This document shows, piece after piece, positions 27,085-37,426 of a stretch of 64,000 nucleotides of DNA (positions within the stretch are counted from its first letter, which is position 1; every line of letters starts with the position of its first letter). The translations under genes and the position numbers were made by a program. Source of the stretch: Actinomycetales bacterium. GTDB lineage: Bacteria > Actinomycetota > Actinomycetes > S36-B12 > UBA5976. Below the pieces are notes generated by a model. That model made no database searches. It worked only from the letters and a program-made list of their open reading frames with translations, and was not told the origin of the DNA. The stretch lies in assembly GCA_027484085.1 (NCBI GenBank), contig JAIXQF010000004.1, forward strand, positions 836,162-900,161, written 5' to 3'.

Positions 27085-28068
27085 TTGCCTAACGCACCAG
27101 TTCGATCGGTAAACGTTGTAGCGCTTGGTGGTGGCCATGGATTAGCCGCTAGCTTGAAAGCGCTTCGACGAGTGACGCCGCATCTAACGGCTGTTGTCGG
27201 TGTGAGTGATGATGGTGGCAGCAGTGGCAGATTGCGAGAAGAATTCGGCATAGTTCCACCTGGTGATCTTCGCATGGCTTTGGCTGCGCTCTGTGGTGAT
27301 GACAACTGGGGTTCCACTTGGGCCAGAGTGTTGCAACATAGGTTCTCTTCAAAGGGCGAGTTAGACGGTCATTCGTTAGGGAATCTCTTGATCACAGCTC
27401 TTTGGGAAGAAACTGATGACTTGGTCGAAGGTCTTGATTGGGTTGCGCGTCTGCTCGATGCAAAAGGCAAGGTTTTACCCTTATGCATCGAGCCGCTCGA
27501 GATTTACGCTGATGTTCTAACGTCTGGGGGAGATTTAGAAAAAGTCCGAGGCCAAGTCCAGGTGGCTACAACCCCTCACTTAATTCAGTCCATAGGTCTA
27601 GAGCCAAGTAATCCAGCAGTGTGCGAACAAGCGGTGGCTGCGGTGCGAAATGCGGACTTTGTAGTTCTTGGACCGGGATCTTGGTACACCAGCGTGCTGC
27701 CACATTTTCAAGTACCACAGATGCTTCAGGCATTGCACGAGACGACGGCTGCCCGAATTTTGGTGGTAAATCTGCGCCCGCAATCTGGCGAGACTGAAGG
27801 GTATTCGGCCGCAAGTTATCTAGCTGATTTAACTAAGAACTATCCGGACTTCGTAGTTGACTACGTATTGGCTGATGTCGTCCATGCAGACAAGGATTTA
27901 GATTCATCCGGCGAACTCCTGCAGAAATTGGCCGAAAGCATAGGAGCTCAATTGATTTTGACCCCACTGGCAAATCAAAGTGGTTTGTCAGATCAGCATG
28001 ATCCAGCACTACTAGCCTCGGCGTTCGGTTCAATATTCACTCATGGCAGGATAAAGCCATGGCAATGA
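27085..28068 (+). CDS. yvcK: YvcK-type gluconeogenesis factor (CofD-like fold)
   Basis: UDP-sugar-binding regulator needed for growth on gluconeogenic carbon and correct cell-wall synthesis in other bacteria. The 327 residues include the nucleotide-binding start [67 protein letters not shown] and [20 protein letters not shown]. The only plausible start is TTG 27085, immediately after the rapZ stop. The 3' end overlaps whiA by 10 bases. Unlike mycobacterial CuvA I see no added C-terminal extension. Confidence 0.93.
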   Translation: MPNAPVRSVNVVALGGGHGLAASLKALRRVTPHLTAVVGVSDDGGSSGRLREEFGIVPPGDLRMALAALCGDDNWGSTWARVLQHRFSSKGELDGHSLGNLLITALWEETDDLVEGLDWVARLLDAKGKVLPLCIEPLEIYADVLTSGGDLEKVRGQVQVATTPHLIQSIGLEPSNPAVCEQAVAAVRNADFVVLGPGSWYTSVLPHFQVPQMLQALHETTAARILVVNLRPQSGETEGYSAASYLADLTKNYPDFVVDYVLADVVHADKDLDSSGELLQKLAESIGAQLILTPLANQSGLSDQHDPALLASAFGSIFTHGRIKPWQ

Positions 28069-29039
28069 CAGCGGCGGTAAAGGACGAACTTAGTCGTCTA
28101 CCAGTAACCAAGAAATGCTGTCGAAAAGCAGAAGTATCAGCGCTGCTTAGATTTGCTGGTGGCTTGCACATTGTCAGCGGCAAAATCGTTGTTGAAGCAG
28201 AGTTGGATACAGGCCAGGCGGCTCGTAGGTTACGCCGTGATCTTGCCGAGATTTTTGGACATGAAAGTGAAGTTTCAGTGCTTTCAGGTGCTGGTATTCG
28301 TAAAGGCAGTCGCTACTTAGTGCGAGTTGCTACTGAGGGCGAACACTTAGCCAAGCAAGTTGGTTTAGTTGATGGCGGCGGACGCCCAATTCGAGGTTTG
28401 CCACCGCACATCGTGTCCGCAAGCCTTTGTGATGCCGAAGCAGCTTGGCGTGGAGCGTTCCTTGCGCACGGTTCTCTAACAGAGCCCGGCAGATCGTCTT
28501 CACTCGAGATTACTTGTCCAGGTCCTGAGGCAGCGTTGGCATTAGTTGGCAGCGCTCGTCGACTAGGAATTGCCGCAAAGGCCCGTGAAGTGCGCGGAGT
28601 GGACCGGGTTGTGGTTCGCGATGGCGATGCCATTGGTGCGCTGCTAACTCGAATTGGTGCACACGAATCAGTACTTGCATGGGAAGAACGTCGCATGCGT
28701 CGTGAGGTTCGTGCTACCGCAAATCGACTAGCAAACTTTGATGACGCGAACTTGCGAAGGTCCGCCCGGGCGGCTGTGGCTGCCGGCGCAAGAGCTGCGA
28801 GAGCTATTGAAATTTTGGGCGATGAAATCCCTACGCACCTCCTTGAAGCAGGGCAGTTAAGAGTTACGCACCAACAAGCAAGTTTGGAGGAACTAGGCGC
28901 ACTGGCAGACCCACCAATGACTAAAGATGCCATCGCTGGGCGAATCCGCCGACTGCTTGCAATGGCAGACAAGCGGGCTTCCGATTTGGGCATCCCTAAC
29001 ACCGAAGCAGGCCTTACGGCTGATATGCTCGACCAATAA
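28059..29039 (+). CDS. whiA: WhiA sporulation/division regulator
   Basis: DNA-binding regulator combining a LAGLIDADG homing-endonuclease-like fold with a C-terminal helix-turn-helix. In Streptomyces it co-regulates division with WhiB; orthologues persist in non-sporulating bacteria. The 326 residues include [61 protein letters not shown] and the HTH region [29 protein letters not shown] 28059 overlaps yvcK; ATG 28065 is an equally usable start. A 49-base gap with a small hairpin (29042-29061) separates it from gap. Confidence 0.95.
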   Translation: MAMTAAVKDELSRLPVTKKCCRKAEVSALLRFAGGLHIVSGKIVVEAELDTGQAARRLRRDLAEIFGHESEVSVLSGAGIRKGSRYLVRVATEGEHLAKQVGLVDGGGRPIRGLPPHIVSASLCDAEAAWRGAFLAHGSLTEPGRSSSLEITCPGPEAALALVGSARRLGIAAKAREVRGVDRVVVRDGDAIGALLTRIGAHESVLAWEERRMRREVRATANRLANFDDANLRRSARAAVAAGARAARAIEILGDEIPTHLLEAGQLRVTHQQASLEELGALADPPMTKDAIAGRIRRLLAMADKRASDLGIPNTEAGLTADMLDQ

Positions 29040-29070
29040 TCACCGTGCTTAAAAGCGCGGTTTGACCTAG

Positions 29071-30093
<1,023 letters not shown>

Positions 30094-30097
30094 TTTC

Positions 30098-31288
30098 ATG
30101 ATTCGCGGTATCAACGACCTTGAAGTCTCAGGAAAAATAGTTTTTGTCAGGTGTGACTTAAACGTTCCAATTGAGGACGGCCAAATCACTGATGATGGTC
30201 GAATTCGAGCAAGTCTGCCGACGATTTCAAACTTGACTGAACGCGGCGCGAGAGTTGTTGTGCTGTCACACCTTGGTCGTCCAAATGGCGCACCAGATCC
30301 CAAGTATTCTTTGGCACCAGTTGCGGCTCGATTAGGCGAACTTCTTGGAGTCGACGTAGCCCTCGCTACTGACGTTTGCGGAGATAGTGCAAAACAAGTC
30401 GCTGAAAACCTTGCGAACGGCCAAGTAGGAATGCTTGAGAACGTCAGGTTTGACGCCCGCGAAACTGGTGATGCAGTTGCTCGGCAAGAATTAGCTAAAA
30501 CCTGGGCAACTTTTGGTGATTTGTTTGTTAGTGATGGATTTGGTGTTGTACACCGAAAGCAAGCATCTGTAACAGATCTAGCTGAAGCACTTCCGCATGC
30601 CGCCGGCTTGTTGGTTAAAGCGGAAGCAGATGTTTTCGCCAAGGTTCTTGGTGATCCGGCCCGACCTTATGTCGTAGTCCTCGGTGGTTCCAAAGTTAGC
30701 GACAAACTAAAAGTTATCGACAACCTAATCTCTAAAGTAGATCGTCTTTTGATTGGTGGTGGAATGTGCTTCACGTTCCTCGCGGCAAAAGGATATTCAG
30801 TAGGCTCCTCGTTGCTTGAGCTAGACCAAATTGACAACGTAAGCGCAATTCTCGAACGAGCCCAGCAACTAAATGTTGAAATTCTGTTACCAGTGGATTT
30901 AGTTGTTGCCGATGCGTTTGCTTCCGATGCAAATCGTCAGATCGTATCTGTGCAAGAGATTCCTGATGGCTGGATGGGGCTAGACATCGGACCAGGGTCA
31001 ATCAATTTGTTTGAGCAGAGTTTGGCGGATGCCCAAACCATTATCTGGAATGGTCCAATGGGTGTTTTTGAAATGCCAGCGTTCGCTGCGGGCACCAAAG
31101 CAGTAGCGGTTGCAATGACTAAAAACTCTGGACTTACAGTTGTGGGCGGTGGAGACTCAGCTGCTGCAGTTCGCTTACTGGGAGTAGATGAGGATGCGTT
31201 CTCGCACATCTCTACTGGCGGCGGAGCAAGTTTGGAATTTTTAGAAGGCAAAGAATTGCCTGGCTTATCAGTCCTGGAGGACAAGTAA
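30098..31288 (+). CDS. pgk: Phosphoglycerate kinase
   Basis: Transfers phosphate from 1,3-bisphosphoglycerate to ADP. The 396 residues include [29 protein letters not shown] split around the substrate Arg/Asp residues, [35 protein letters not shown] and the nucleotide site [12 protein letters not shown] with [13 protein letters not shown] 30098 starts just after the gap stop and gives the standard N-terminus; the in-frame ATG upstream lies inside gap. It is followed directly by tpiA. Confidence 0.96.
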   Translation: MIRGINDLEVSGKIVFVRCDLNVPIEDGQITDDGRIRASLPTISNLTERGARVVVLSHLGRPNGAPDPKYSLAPVAARLGELLGVDVALATDVCGDSAKQVAENLANGQVGMLENVRFDARETGDAVARQELAKTWATFGDLFVSDGFGVVHRKQASVTDLAEALPHAAGLLVKAEADVFAKVLGDPARPYVVVLGGSKVSDKLKVIDNLISKVDRLLIGGGMCFTFLAAKGYSVGSSLLELDQIDNVSAILERAQQLNVEILLPVDLVVADAFASDANRQIVSVQEIPDGWMGLDIGPGSINLFEQSLADAQTIIWNGPMGVFEMPAFAAGTKAVAVAMTKNSGLTVVGGGDSAAAVRLLGVDEDAFSHISTGGGASLEFLEGKELPGLSVLEDK

Positions 31289-32062
31289 ATGACACGCACC
31301 CCATTAATGGCCGGCAACTGGAAAATGAACCTCAATCACATAGAGGCGATTGCTTTAGTTCAGAAGCTGGCCTATACATTCAACGCCGAGGATTTTGCGG
31401 CGCTTGATGTTGCTGTGCTGCCACCTTTCACTGACATCCGATCCGTTCAGACTTTGGTGGATGGAGATAAGTTGGCTCTTAAGTACGGAGCTCAAGACAT
31501 AGCTAAATCCGATAAGGGTGCGTTTACTGGCGAGATCTCCGGACCAATGTTGGCAAAGCTTGGTTGTACTTTCGTAATCGTTGGTCATTCGGAACGACGC
31601 GAATACCATGGCGAAAGCGATCAGATCGTAAACCTCAAAACGCAAGCTGCGCTCCGCAATAATTTAACCCCAATTGTTTGCATCGGTGAAGGACTGGAAG
31701 TTCGAAAAGCTGGAGATCATGTAGCGCACACGCTTGCTCAGCTAGATGCAGCCCTTGCCGGCGTTTCCGCAAATGATGTCGCGAATTTAGTTGTGGCTTA
31801 TGAACCAGTTTGGGCAATCGGAACTGGGGAAGTGGCATCTCCGGCTGATGCCCAAGAAGTATGTGGCGCGATCAGAGCCCGAATTCGCGAAGTGCATGGC
31901 TCAGCTGCCGATCAAACCCGCATCCTTTATGGCGGATCTATGAAGGCCGATAATGTGGCTGCGCTCATGCTGGAAGCGGACATTGACGGCGGTTTGGTTG
32001 GTGGCGCCTCAATAGATCCCGATGAATTCGTGTCGGTTTGTCGCTATCGAATGCATGCGTAG
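31289..32062 (+). CDS. tpiA: Triosephosphate isomerase
   Basis: Interconverts dihydroxyacetone phosphate and glyceraldehyde-3-phosphate. The 257-residue TIM barrel shows MAGNWKMNL (substrate Asn and Lys), [12 protein letters not shown] (electrophilic His), the catalytic Glu in [11 protein letters not shown] and the phosphate loop [10 protein letters not shown] with [13 protein letters not shown] 31289 abuts the pgk stop, with GGAGGAC inside the pgk end as ribosome site. The sequence TAGAAT at 32060-32065, overlapping its stop, could be the -10 of a separate secG promoter. Confidence 0.97.
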   Translation: MTRTPLMAGNWKMNLNHIEAIALVQKLAYTFNAEDFAALDVAVLPPFTDIRSVQTLVDGDKLALKYGAQDIAKSDKGAFTGEISGPMLAKLGCTFVIVGHSERREYHGESDQIVNLKTQAALRNNLTPIVCIGEGLEVRKAGDHVAHTLAQLDAALAGVSANDVANLVVAYEPVWAIGTGEVASPADAQEVCGAIRARIREVHGSAADQTRILYGGSMKADNVAALMLEADIDGGLVGGASIDPDEFVSVCRYRMHA

Positions 32063-32101
32063 AATAGGGATGTCCGCAAACCACGATTCAGCAGGTGACC
32101 A

Positions 32102-32335
32102 ATGATTGCAGCGTTTCAAATCCTTCTAGCTATCACAAGCCTTCTACTAATCGCTTTGGTTTTGCTTCATAAAGGCAAGGGTGGCGGACTTTCCGACTTG
32201 TTTGGTGGCGGAATGAGTTCATCGTTCGGTGGATCATCTGTTGCAGAGCGAAACCTAGATCGCATCACGATCGCACTGGCTTTAATTTGGACCGCAGCAA
32301 TTGTTGGTCTTGGCTTGTTATCAAAAACCGTTTAA
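32102..32335 (+). CDS. secG: SecG preprotein translocase subunit
   Basis: Small auxiliary subunit of the SecYEG channel. The 77 residues give two membrane helices (FQILLAITSLLLIALVLL and ITIALALIWTAAIVGLGLL) joined by a Gly/Ser-rich loop beginning HKGKGGGLSDLFGGGM, the family hallmark. AGGTGA precedes the ATG. It follows tpiA as in mycobacteria, and rbpA follows 17 bases later. Confidence 0.95.
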   Translation: MIAAFQILLAITSLLLIALVLLHKGKGGGLSDLFGGGMSSSFGGSSVAERNLDRITIALALIWTAAIVGLGLLSKTV

Positions 32336-32352
32336 GTATTCAGGAGTAAATC

Positions 32353-32685
32353 ATGGCTAGTGGTAGTGCAATTCGCGGTAGTCGCGTTGGCGCCGGTCCA
32401 ATGGGTGAAGCAGAACGTGGTGAAGCCGCGCCTCGTATCTACCTACCTTTTTACTGCGCTGCAGGCCATGAGACAACACCAAGCTTTGCTCACGATGCAG
32501 AACTTCCCGAAGAATGGGACTGCCCAAAGTGCGGGCTACCCGCAGGTACTGACAAAGAGAACCCGCCAGTATTAGCCAAGACTGAGCCATACAAAACTCA
32601 CTTAGCCTATGTAAAAGAGCGTCGCAACGATAAAGACGGCAAGGGGATTCTTGATGAAGCCCTGGCTAAGTTACGCGGAAAATAA
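32353..32685 (+). CDS. rbpA: RbpA, RNA polymerase-binding protein
   Basis: Actinobacteria-specific transcription factor that binds RNA polymerase and group I/II sigma factors and stabilises open complexes. The 110 residues show the N-terminal GSAIRGSRVGAGPM, the zinc-ribbon-like core FYCAAGHETTPSFA...WDCPKCGLPAG, the basic linker and the C-terminal sigma-interaction domain THLAYVKERRNDKDGKGILDEALAKLR. CAGGAG precedes the ATG. Its stop directly abuts the stop of the convergent tkt with no intervening base. Its presence fits the -10-dominated promoters seen throughout the window. Confidence 0.96.
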   Translation: MASGSAIRGSRVGAGPMGEAERGEAAPRIYLPFYCAAGHETTPSFAHDAELPEEWDCPKCGLPAGTDKENPPVLAKTEPYKTHLAYVKERRNDKDGKGILDEALAKLRGK

Positions 32686-34734
32686 CTAGTTAAGAATTTC
32701 TTGCGCAGCGGCTACTACAGCGTCAGCAGTGATTCCGAATTCTGTGTATAGTTTTTCTGCACCTGCGGATGCACCAAAGTGTTCCAAGCTTATGCAACGC
32801 CCAGCAGATCCAACGTACTTCCACCAGCCTTGCGCAATTCCGGCTTCAATCGAAACTCGCGCGGTAACATCGCTAGGTAAAACTGATTCACGGTACTCAG
32901 GGTCTTGAGCGTCGAACCACTCTAGACACGGTGCCGAAACAACGCGGGTTGAAACCCCACTTGATTCCAAAGTCTTTTGGGCTGACAGTGCAATTGAAAC
33001 CTCGGAGCCAGTAGCCAACAAGATAACTTCAGGTGACTTCGAACTCTCGGAAATCACGTAGGCACCGCGCCCAACTAAAGATGCATCTGAAGTCGCAGGT
33101 GAATCAATAATTGGCAGATTTTGGCGAGATAAACACAGACCTGAAGGTTTGCCTGACTCCAAGACAATGCGCCAAGCCGTTGCTGTCTCGTTGCCATCCG
33201 CTGGGCGGATCACGTTTAGGTTTGGAATCGCACGAAGCGCCCAAAGATGCTCAACTGGCTGATGGGTTGGTCCATCCTCGCCAAGTCCAATGGAGTCGTG
33301 CGTCCAAACGTAAGTTGCTGGCAGGTCCATCAGTGCCGAAAGTCGAACCGCGCCACGCATGAAATCGCTAAAAACTAGGAACGTTCCAGCGAACGGTCTC
33401 GTCAAACCACCAAGGGCCATACCGTTCATCGCACAAGCCATCGCAAATTCACGAATGCCGTAGTGGATGATTCGACCGCCTTCGGCCGCGCCGGACATAG
33501 TGCTTGATCTAGGAAGAAATGACCCACCGTGTTCGATTGTGGTCAAGTTGCTTTCACCTAAGTCTGCAGAGCCACCCCAAAGTTCAGGCAGAACTTGAGC
33601 AATCGCGTTAATGGTGTCACCCGATGCCTTGCGAGTTGCTACGGATGTACCTGCTTCAAAGCGAGGCAGCACTTGATGCCAATCAGCTGGAAATTCGCGG
33701 GCAGTTAGACGTTCAAGTAGCTTTGCGGATTCTGGATTGCTTTCAGCCCACTTTGATAAACCTGCTTGCCACTCATCGTGACTGGCACGTCCTCGCACTG
33801 AAACTTGCCTAGTGTGAGTGAGTACCTCTGGTGAAATTTCAAACGTTTGGTTTGGATCGAGGCCAAGTAATTCCTTAGTGGCTGCCACTTCATCATTACC
33901 AAGCGCCGAGCCGTGGATCTTGCCAGTGTTGCGAAGATTAGGCGCTGGCCAGCCAATAACGTTACGCACCCGAATCAAAGTTGGTTTAGAAGATTGCGAA
34001 ACCGCACTAGCAATTGCCTGATCTAATGAAACGACGTCAATTTCGCCAGATTCCAACATCTCTACGTGACTTACATTCCAGCCATAAGATTCATAGCGCT
34101 CAAGAACATTCTCAGTAAATGAAACTGCAGTATCACCTTCGATACTGATGTGGTTGTCGTCGTAAAGCACTACGAGATTGCCAAGCTGCTGATGCCCAGC
34201 CAGTGAAGAGGCTTCAGACGTGACGCCTTCTTGAAGGCAGCCGTCGCCAGCGATCACCCAAACTTTGTGATCGAAAACACTTTCACCGGAGGGAGCCTTT
34301 GGATCAAGTAAGTTGCGCACGTACCGAGCATCCATGGCCATACCAACAGCTGTCGCTAAACCAGTACCAAGCGGTCCGGTAGTAGCCTCTACTCCTTCGG
34401 TATGCCCAAATTCCGGGTGTCCTGGAGTCTTACTGTTCCAAGTTCTAAAGGACTTCAGATCATCAAGCTCAAGTCCGTAGCCACTCATAAAGAGTTGAAT
34501 GTAGAGCGTGATGCTGCTGTGACCATTGGACAAAACGAATCGATCGCGACCCTGCCATTTCGGATTCGCTGGATCATGGCGCATCCATTTTTGAAATAGC
34601 AGGTAGGCCATTGGGGCCAAACTCATCGCAGTGCCGGGATGACCGTTTCCTACTTTTTGAACGCTATCCATCGCAAGGGCGCGGGCGGCGATTACGGCTT
34701 GGTCGTCAAGATCTGTCCAGATGAATTTGCTCAC
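32686..34734 (-). CDS. tkt: Transketolase
   Basis: Thiamine-diphosphate enzyme of the non-oxidative pentose phosphate pathway. The 682 residues include KVGNGHPGTAMSLAPMAYLL, the cofactor loop GDGCLQEGVTSEASSLAG with YDDNHISIEGD, the Glu-containing HDSIGLGEDGPTHQPVEHL and GTFLVFSDFMRGAVRLSA. Start GTG 34734 has a TAACCT box 6 bases upstream on the minus strand. In most actinobacteria tkt is followed by tal, zwf, opcA and pgl before the secG/tpi side; here none of these is present and tkt ends against rbpA. Confidence 0.97.
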   Translation of the reverse strand: MSKFIWTDLDDQAVIAARALAMDSVQKVGNGHPGTAMSLAPMAYLLFQKWMRHDPANPKWQGRDRFVLSNGHSSITLYIQLFMSGYGLELDDLKSFRTWNSKTPGHPEFGHTEGVEATTGPLGTGLATAVGMAMDARYVRNLLDPKAPSGESVFDHKVWVIAGDGCLQEGVTSEASSLAGHQQLGNLVVLYDDNHISIEGDTAVSFTENVLERYESYGWNVSHVEMLESGEIDVVSLDQAIASAVSQSSKPTLIRVRNVIGWPAPNLRNTGKIHGSALGNDEVAATKELLGLDPNQTFEISPEVLTHTRQVSVRGRASHDEWQAGLSKWAESNPESAKLLERLTAREFPADWHQVLPRFEAGTSVATRKASGDTINAIAQVLPELWGGSADLGESNLTTIEHGGSFLPRSSTMSGAAEGGRIIHYGIREFAMACAMNGMALGGLTRPFAGTFLVFSDFMRGAVRLSALMDLPATYVWTHDSIGLGEDGPTHQPVEHLWALRAIPNLNVIRPADGNETATAWRIVLESGKPSGLCLSRQNLPIIDSPATSDASLVGRGAYVISESSKSPEVILLATGSEVSIALSAQKTLESSGVSTRVVSAPCLEWFDAQDPEYRESVLPSDVTARVSIEAGIAQGWWKYVGSAGRCISLEHFGASAGAEKLYTEFGITADAVVAAAQEILN

Positions 34735-34740
34735 GGTCTA

Positions 34741-34746
34741 AGGTTA
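34741..34746 (-). promoter_or_regulatory. -10 hexamer of a putative leaderless tkt promoter
   Basis: On the minus strand TAACCT is followed by 6 bases and the tkt GTG. The divergent ctaB box lies 35 bases away, so both upstream regions share about 35 bases. Confidence 0.6.
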
Positions 34747-34781
34747 TCTACTCGCCGTTCGCGACTCGCGTTAGGCGCGGG

Positions 34782-34787
34782 TAGGCT
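34782..34787 (+). promoter_or_regulatory. -10 hexamer of a putative leaderless ctaB promoter
   Basis: GGG-TAGGCT followed by 6 bases and ctaB GTG 34794. The GGGTAGGCT string is the same as before cmk. Confidence 0.6.
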
Positions 34788-34793
34788 CATTAT

Positions 34794-35720
34794 GTGTCAG
34801 CGCAGCTAAACGATTTGAATAACCCCGAATCAGATGTCGCCAACTGGATCACGCCCACTTGGCGCGCTTACCTAGCTCTCACTAAGCCAAGAATCATCGA
34901 ACTGCTTCTGGTAACCACAATTCCAACCATGTTTTTGGCAGCTGGAGGGTTCCCAGAATTGGCATTGGTTTGCTGGACATTATTGGGTGGCACTTTGGCA
35001 GCTGGTGGTGCCAATGTTTTGAATTGCTTCCTCGACCGCGACATTGATGCCCTGATGCATCGGACGGCACATCGTCCATCGGCTACTGGACAAATTTCCG
35101 GAACCAAAACCATTTTGTTCGGCCTAGTTCTGTCAACGCTGTCAGTAGTTGCTTTAGCGCTCACGGTAAATCTTCTGGCAGCAGCACTTGCGGCCTTTGC
35201 AATTGGTTTTTATGTGATCGGTTACACGCTGCTTCTTAAGCGCAGAACTTCGCAGAACATTGTTTGGGGCGGCGCAGCAGGTTGCATGCCAGTACTAATT
35301 GGTTGGAGTGCAGTGACTGGATCGCTGTCCTGGGCGCCAGTAGTTTTATTCTTGATTGTTTTCTTCTGGACCCCACCGCATTACTGGCCCTTGTCACTTC
35401 GATACAAGGAAGATTACGCGGCAGCAGGTGTGCCTATGTTGCCCGTTACAGAAACACCGCATGAAGTTGCCAAACAGATCATTGTTTACTCCTGGGTTAT
35501 GGTCGCCACAACTTTGGTTCTGATTCCTGTCGCAAATATGAACTGGCTGTATTCAGTTGTTGCTGTGTCAAGTGGTGCACTGTTTATTTACGAGGCTTAT
35601 GCACTGCGAGCCAGAGTTCGGAAGGACTTAGACGAGTTAAACCCAATGCGACTTTTCCATTGGTCAATTACGTATCTTTCGTTGGTCTTCCTCGCTATCG
35701 GAATCGACCCGTTTATTTAA
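34794..35720 (+). CDS. ctaB: Protohaem IX farnesyltransferase (haem O synthase)
   Basis: Adds a farnesyl group to haem b to make haem O for cytochrome oxidase. The 308-residue UbiA-family membrane protein shows [23 protein letters not shown], the prenyl-diphosphate motif [19 protein letters not shown], and the second acidic region near [15 protein letters not shown]. Several hydrophobic segments follow. The start is GTG 34794. It is divergent from tkt and convergent with ctaA (1-base gap), the enzyme that uses its product. Confidence 0.95.
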   Translation: MSAQLNDLNNPESDVANWITPTWRAYLALTKPRIIELLLVTTIPTMFLAAGGFPELALVCWTLLGGTLAAGGANVLNCFLDRDIDALMHRTAHRPSATGQISGTKTILFGLVLSTLSVVALALTVNLLAAALAAFAIGFYVIGYTLLLKRRTSQNIVWGGAAGCMPVLIGWSAVTGSLSWAPVVLFLIVFFWTPPHYWPLSLRYKEDYAAAGVPMLPVTETPHEVAKQIIVYSWVMVATTLVLIPVANMNWLYSVVAVSSGALFIYEAYALRARVRKDLDELNPMRLFHWSITYLSLVFLAIGIDPFI

Positions 35721-35721
35721 C

Positions 35722-36636
35722 TTAACCTCGAGTATTTCGAGCTAAGTAAAACCTCAAACTATAAATCCAAAGCAGGCACGCCCCAAGAACGTGGATTGCA
35801 ACAAGCCCCCAAGGTAATCCTGTGAAGAACTGAACGTAGCCAACTACGCCTTGCGCAATACAGATTCCCAATACGATCCAAGCTTGCTTAACAACGTGCC
35901 TAGGTGCGGAAGTCGCAATGAGCGCAACCAATAGTCCGCCCGTAAGGCCAACAAACAGCCACACCAATGCAGCATGGGCTGTGGTTATGTTTCGAAACTC
36001 GAATCCAAGTCGCACAATGTCATCCGTGTCTCCTGCGTGAGGTCCGGAACCGGTAACTAGCGTGCCTAGTGCAATGACGAGAAGCACTAGCCAAATGTGC
36101 AGTCTCATTCCAATTGCTATTGGCTTTGCAACTTGGAGTGAGACTGGTCGGTCATTGGCTTCTTGTGCTTTGACCAGCAACAGCGTTGCCACAGTAATCA
36201 AGCCAATGGACACCAGAAAATGTGCTGCCACTGTAAGTGGATGCAACCCAGTAAGAACCGTAATCCCACCCAGAACTGCCTGAACAAAAATTCCCAGAAT
36301 CACGCCCAGTGCCAAAACGGTTAACGAGCGTCGCTTTTCTAGTCCAGAGTTAAGCCTTGCACGATTCAATTGACGTACTGCAATAAGTGAAGCGACGGCC
36401 ACGATCAAAATCACGAAAGTCAGTAGACGATTACCAAACTCAATGTATTTGTGGAAGGCCTCGGTCTGCTCAGAAGTTGGGGCAATTGAACCTTCAACGC
36501 ATTCCGGCCAAGTTGGGCACCCAAGGCCAGAGGCGGTAAGTCGAACCGTTGCTCCAGTTAAAACAATTCCGGTTTGAGCCACCAGATTGGCTATCAGGGT
36601 TCGGTGTTGCCAGCTGCGCAAGTTCGGGGGAGTCAT
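35722..36636 (-). CDS. ctaA: Haem A synthase
   Basis: Oxidises the C8 methyl of haem O to give haem A for aa3-type oxidase. The 304-residue protein has about eight membrane helices, the extracytoplasmic Cys pair in GLGCPTWPEC, and conserved haem-ligand histidines in FHKYIEFGNRLLTF, LHPLTVAAHFLVS, TTAHAALVWLF and VAIHVLGACLLW. Together with ctaB and SURF1 this indicates a haem-aa3 terminal oxidase. The start ATG 36636 has TAGGCT 6 bases upstream. The gene for an ABC transporter often found between ctaA and sufR in mycobacteria is absent. Confidence 0.95.
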   Translation of the reverse strand: MTPPNLRSWQHRTLIANLVAQTGIVLTGATVRLTASGLGCPTWPECVEGSIAPTSEQTEAFHKYIEFGNRLLTFVILIVAVASLIAVRQLNRARLNSGLEKRRSLTVLALGVILGIFVQAVLGGITVLTGLHPLTVAAHFLVSIGLITVATLLLVKAQEANDRPVSLQVAKPIAIGMRLHIWLVLLVIALGTLVTGSGPHAGDTDDIVRLGFEFRNITTAHAALVWLFVGLTGGLLVALIATSAPRHVVKQAWIVLGICIAQGVVGYVQFFTGLPWGLVAIHVLGACLLWIYSLRFYLARNTRG

Positions 36637-36642
36637 TCTTAC

Positions 36643-36648
36643 AGCCTA
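36643..36648 (-). promoter_or_regulatory. -10 hexamer of a putative leaderless ctaA promoter
   Basis: Minus-strand TAGGCT, then 6 bases (GTAAGA), then ATG 36636. No ribosome site is placed at normal distance. Confidence 0.6.
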
Positions 36649-36707
36649 AACGTGACTGGCAATGCCTGCTTATCTAGTAATTCCTACATATCTGGCTCTT
36701 AGGCTCG

Positions 36708-36737
36708 CCCAAACCCCTAAATGTGCGAAAGTTTGGG
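36708..36737. promoter_or_regulatory. Inverted repeat upstream of sufR, candidate operator
   Basis: CCCAAAC (36708-36714) and GTTTGGG (36731-36737) are perfect inverted arms separated by 16 bases, centred 35 bases before the sufR GTG. The position fits autoregulation by a dimeric SufR, but no binding evidence exists in sequence alone. Confidence 0.4.
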
Positions 36738-36757
36738 ATATACGCAACAATGAAGTT

Positions 36758-37426
36758 GTGAAATTCGAAGGTTCCGCCGCAGCAACAGTGGCGCGCACCC
36801 TTTTGCAGGCTGGCCCATCAACAGCAACGGATGTAGCTAGCGCTCTGGGACTCACGGGAGCTGCAGTTCGCAAGCAATTGGACCTACTTCTTGAAACCGG
36901 TTTAGTTGAATCGAGCGAACGTGCGCCTTATGGACCAGCAGCTTTGGATTCCAAGCGTGGACGAGGTCGTCCGTCACGCGTCTTTATGCTGACACCTGCG
37001 GGTCGCGCGAGATTTGGCGCCCATCAAGAAAGTCTTGGATTAAGCGCAGTTAAGTACTTGAATAGCACCGGTGGTGCCGCAGCAGTGACTGAGTTTGCAA
37101 GCTCAATTGCAAAAGATTTCGTATCGCGACATAAGAAAATTTCAAAACTAGAGACCATCGAAGAACGTGCAGTAGCACTCATTGATGCGCTTAACCAAGA
37201 TGGTTTTGCAGCTACAGAAACACCTGGACTTTACGGTTCCACGCAAATTTGCCAGCACAACTGCCCGATGGGCGATGTTGCTGTTGAATTTCCAACTCTT
37301 TGCGAAGAAGAAACAAAGGCATTCTCAGAATTGACTGGGGTTCACGTCACTCGCTTGGCCACGATCGCTAAGGGACACGCAGTTTGCACGACATTAGTTC
37401 CACACACTCGAAGGGAAAACGCATGA
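36758..37426 (+). CDS. sufR: SufR-like Fe-S-sensing transcriptional regulator
   Basis: DeoR/ArsR-type winged-helix repressor expected to hold an Fe-S cluster and control the suf operon that follows. The 222 residues show an HTH ([30 protein letters not shown]), a wing-like [17 protein letters not shown], and four cysteines near the C-terminus: CQHNC, LCEEE and HAVCTT, spaced C-X3-C-X12-C-X27-C. I chose GTG 36758, which puts the HTH at the usual distance; the longer frame crosses the inverted repeat. The stop overlaps the sufB ATG by 4 bases. Confidence 0.9.
   Translation: MKFEGSAAATVARTLLQAGPSTATDVASALGLTGAAVRKQLDLLLETGLVESSERAPYGPAALDSKRGRGRPSRVFMLTPAGRARFGAHQESLGLSAVKYLNSTGGAAAVTEFASSIAKDFVSRHKKISKLETIEERAVALIDALNQDGFAATETPGLYGSTQICQHNCPMGDVAVEFPTLCEEETKAFSELTGVHVTRLATIAKGHAVCTTLVPHTRRENA

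Noticed and set aside
28313-29002. 229-codon open frame antisense to whiA
   Set aside because: Low-complexity Arg/Ser/Ala product and exact shadow of a conserved gene.
29042-29061. Terminator between whiA and gap
   Set aside because: 7-bp stem with a G-T pair and no adjacent U-tract; too weak to call.
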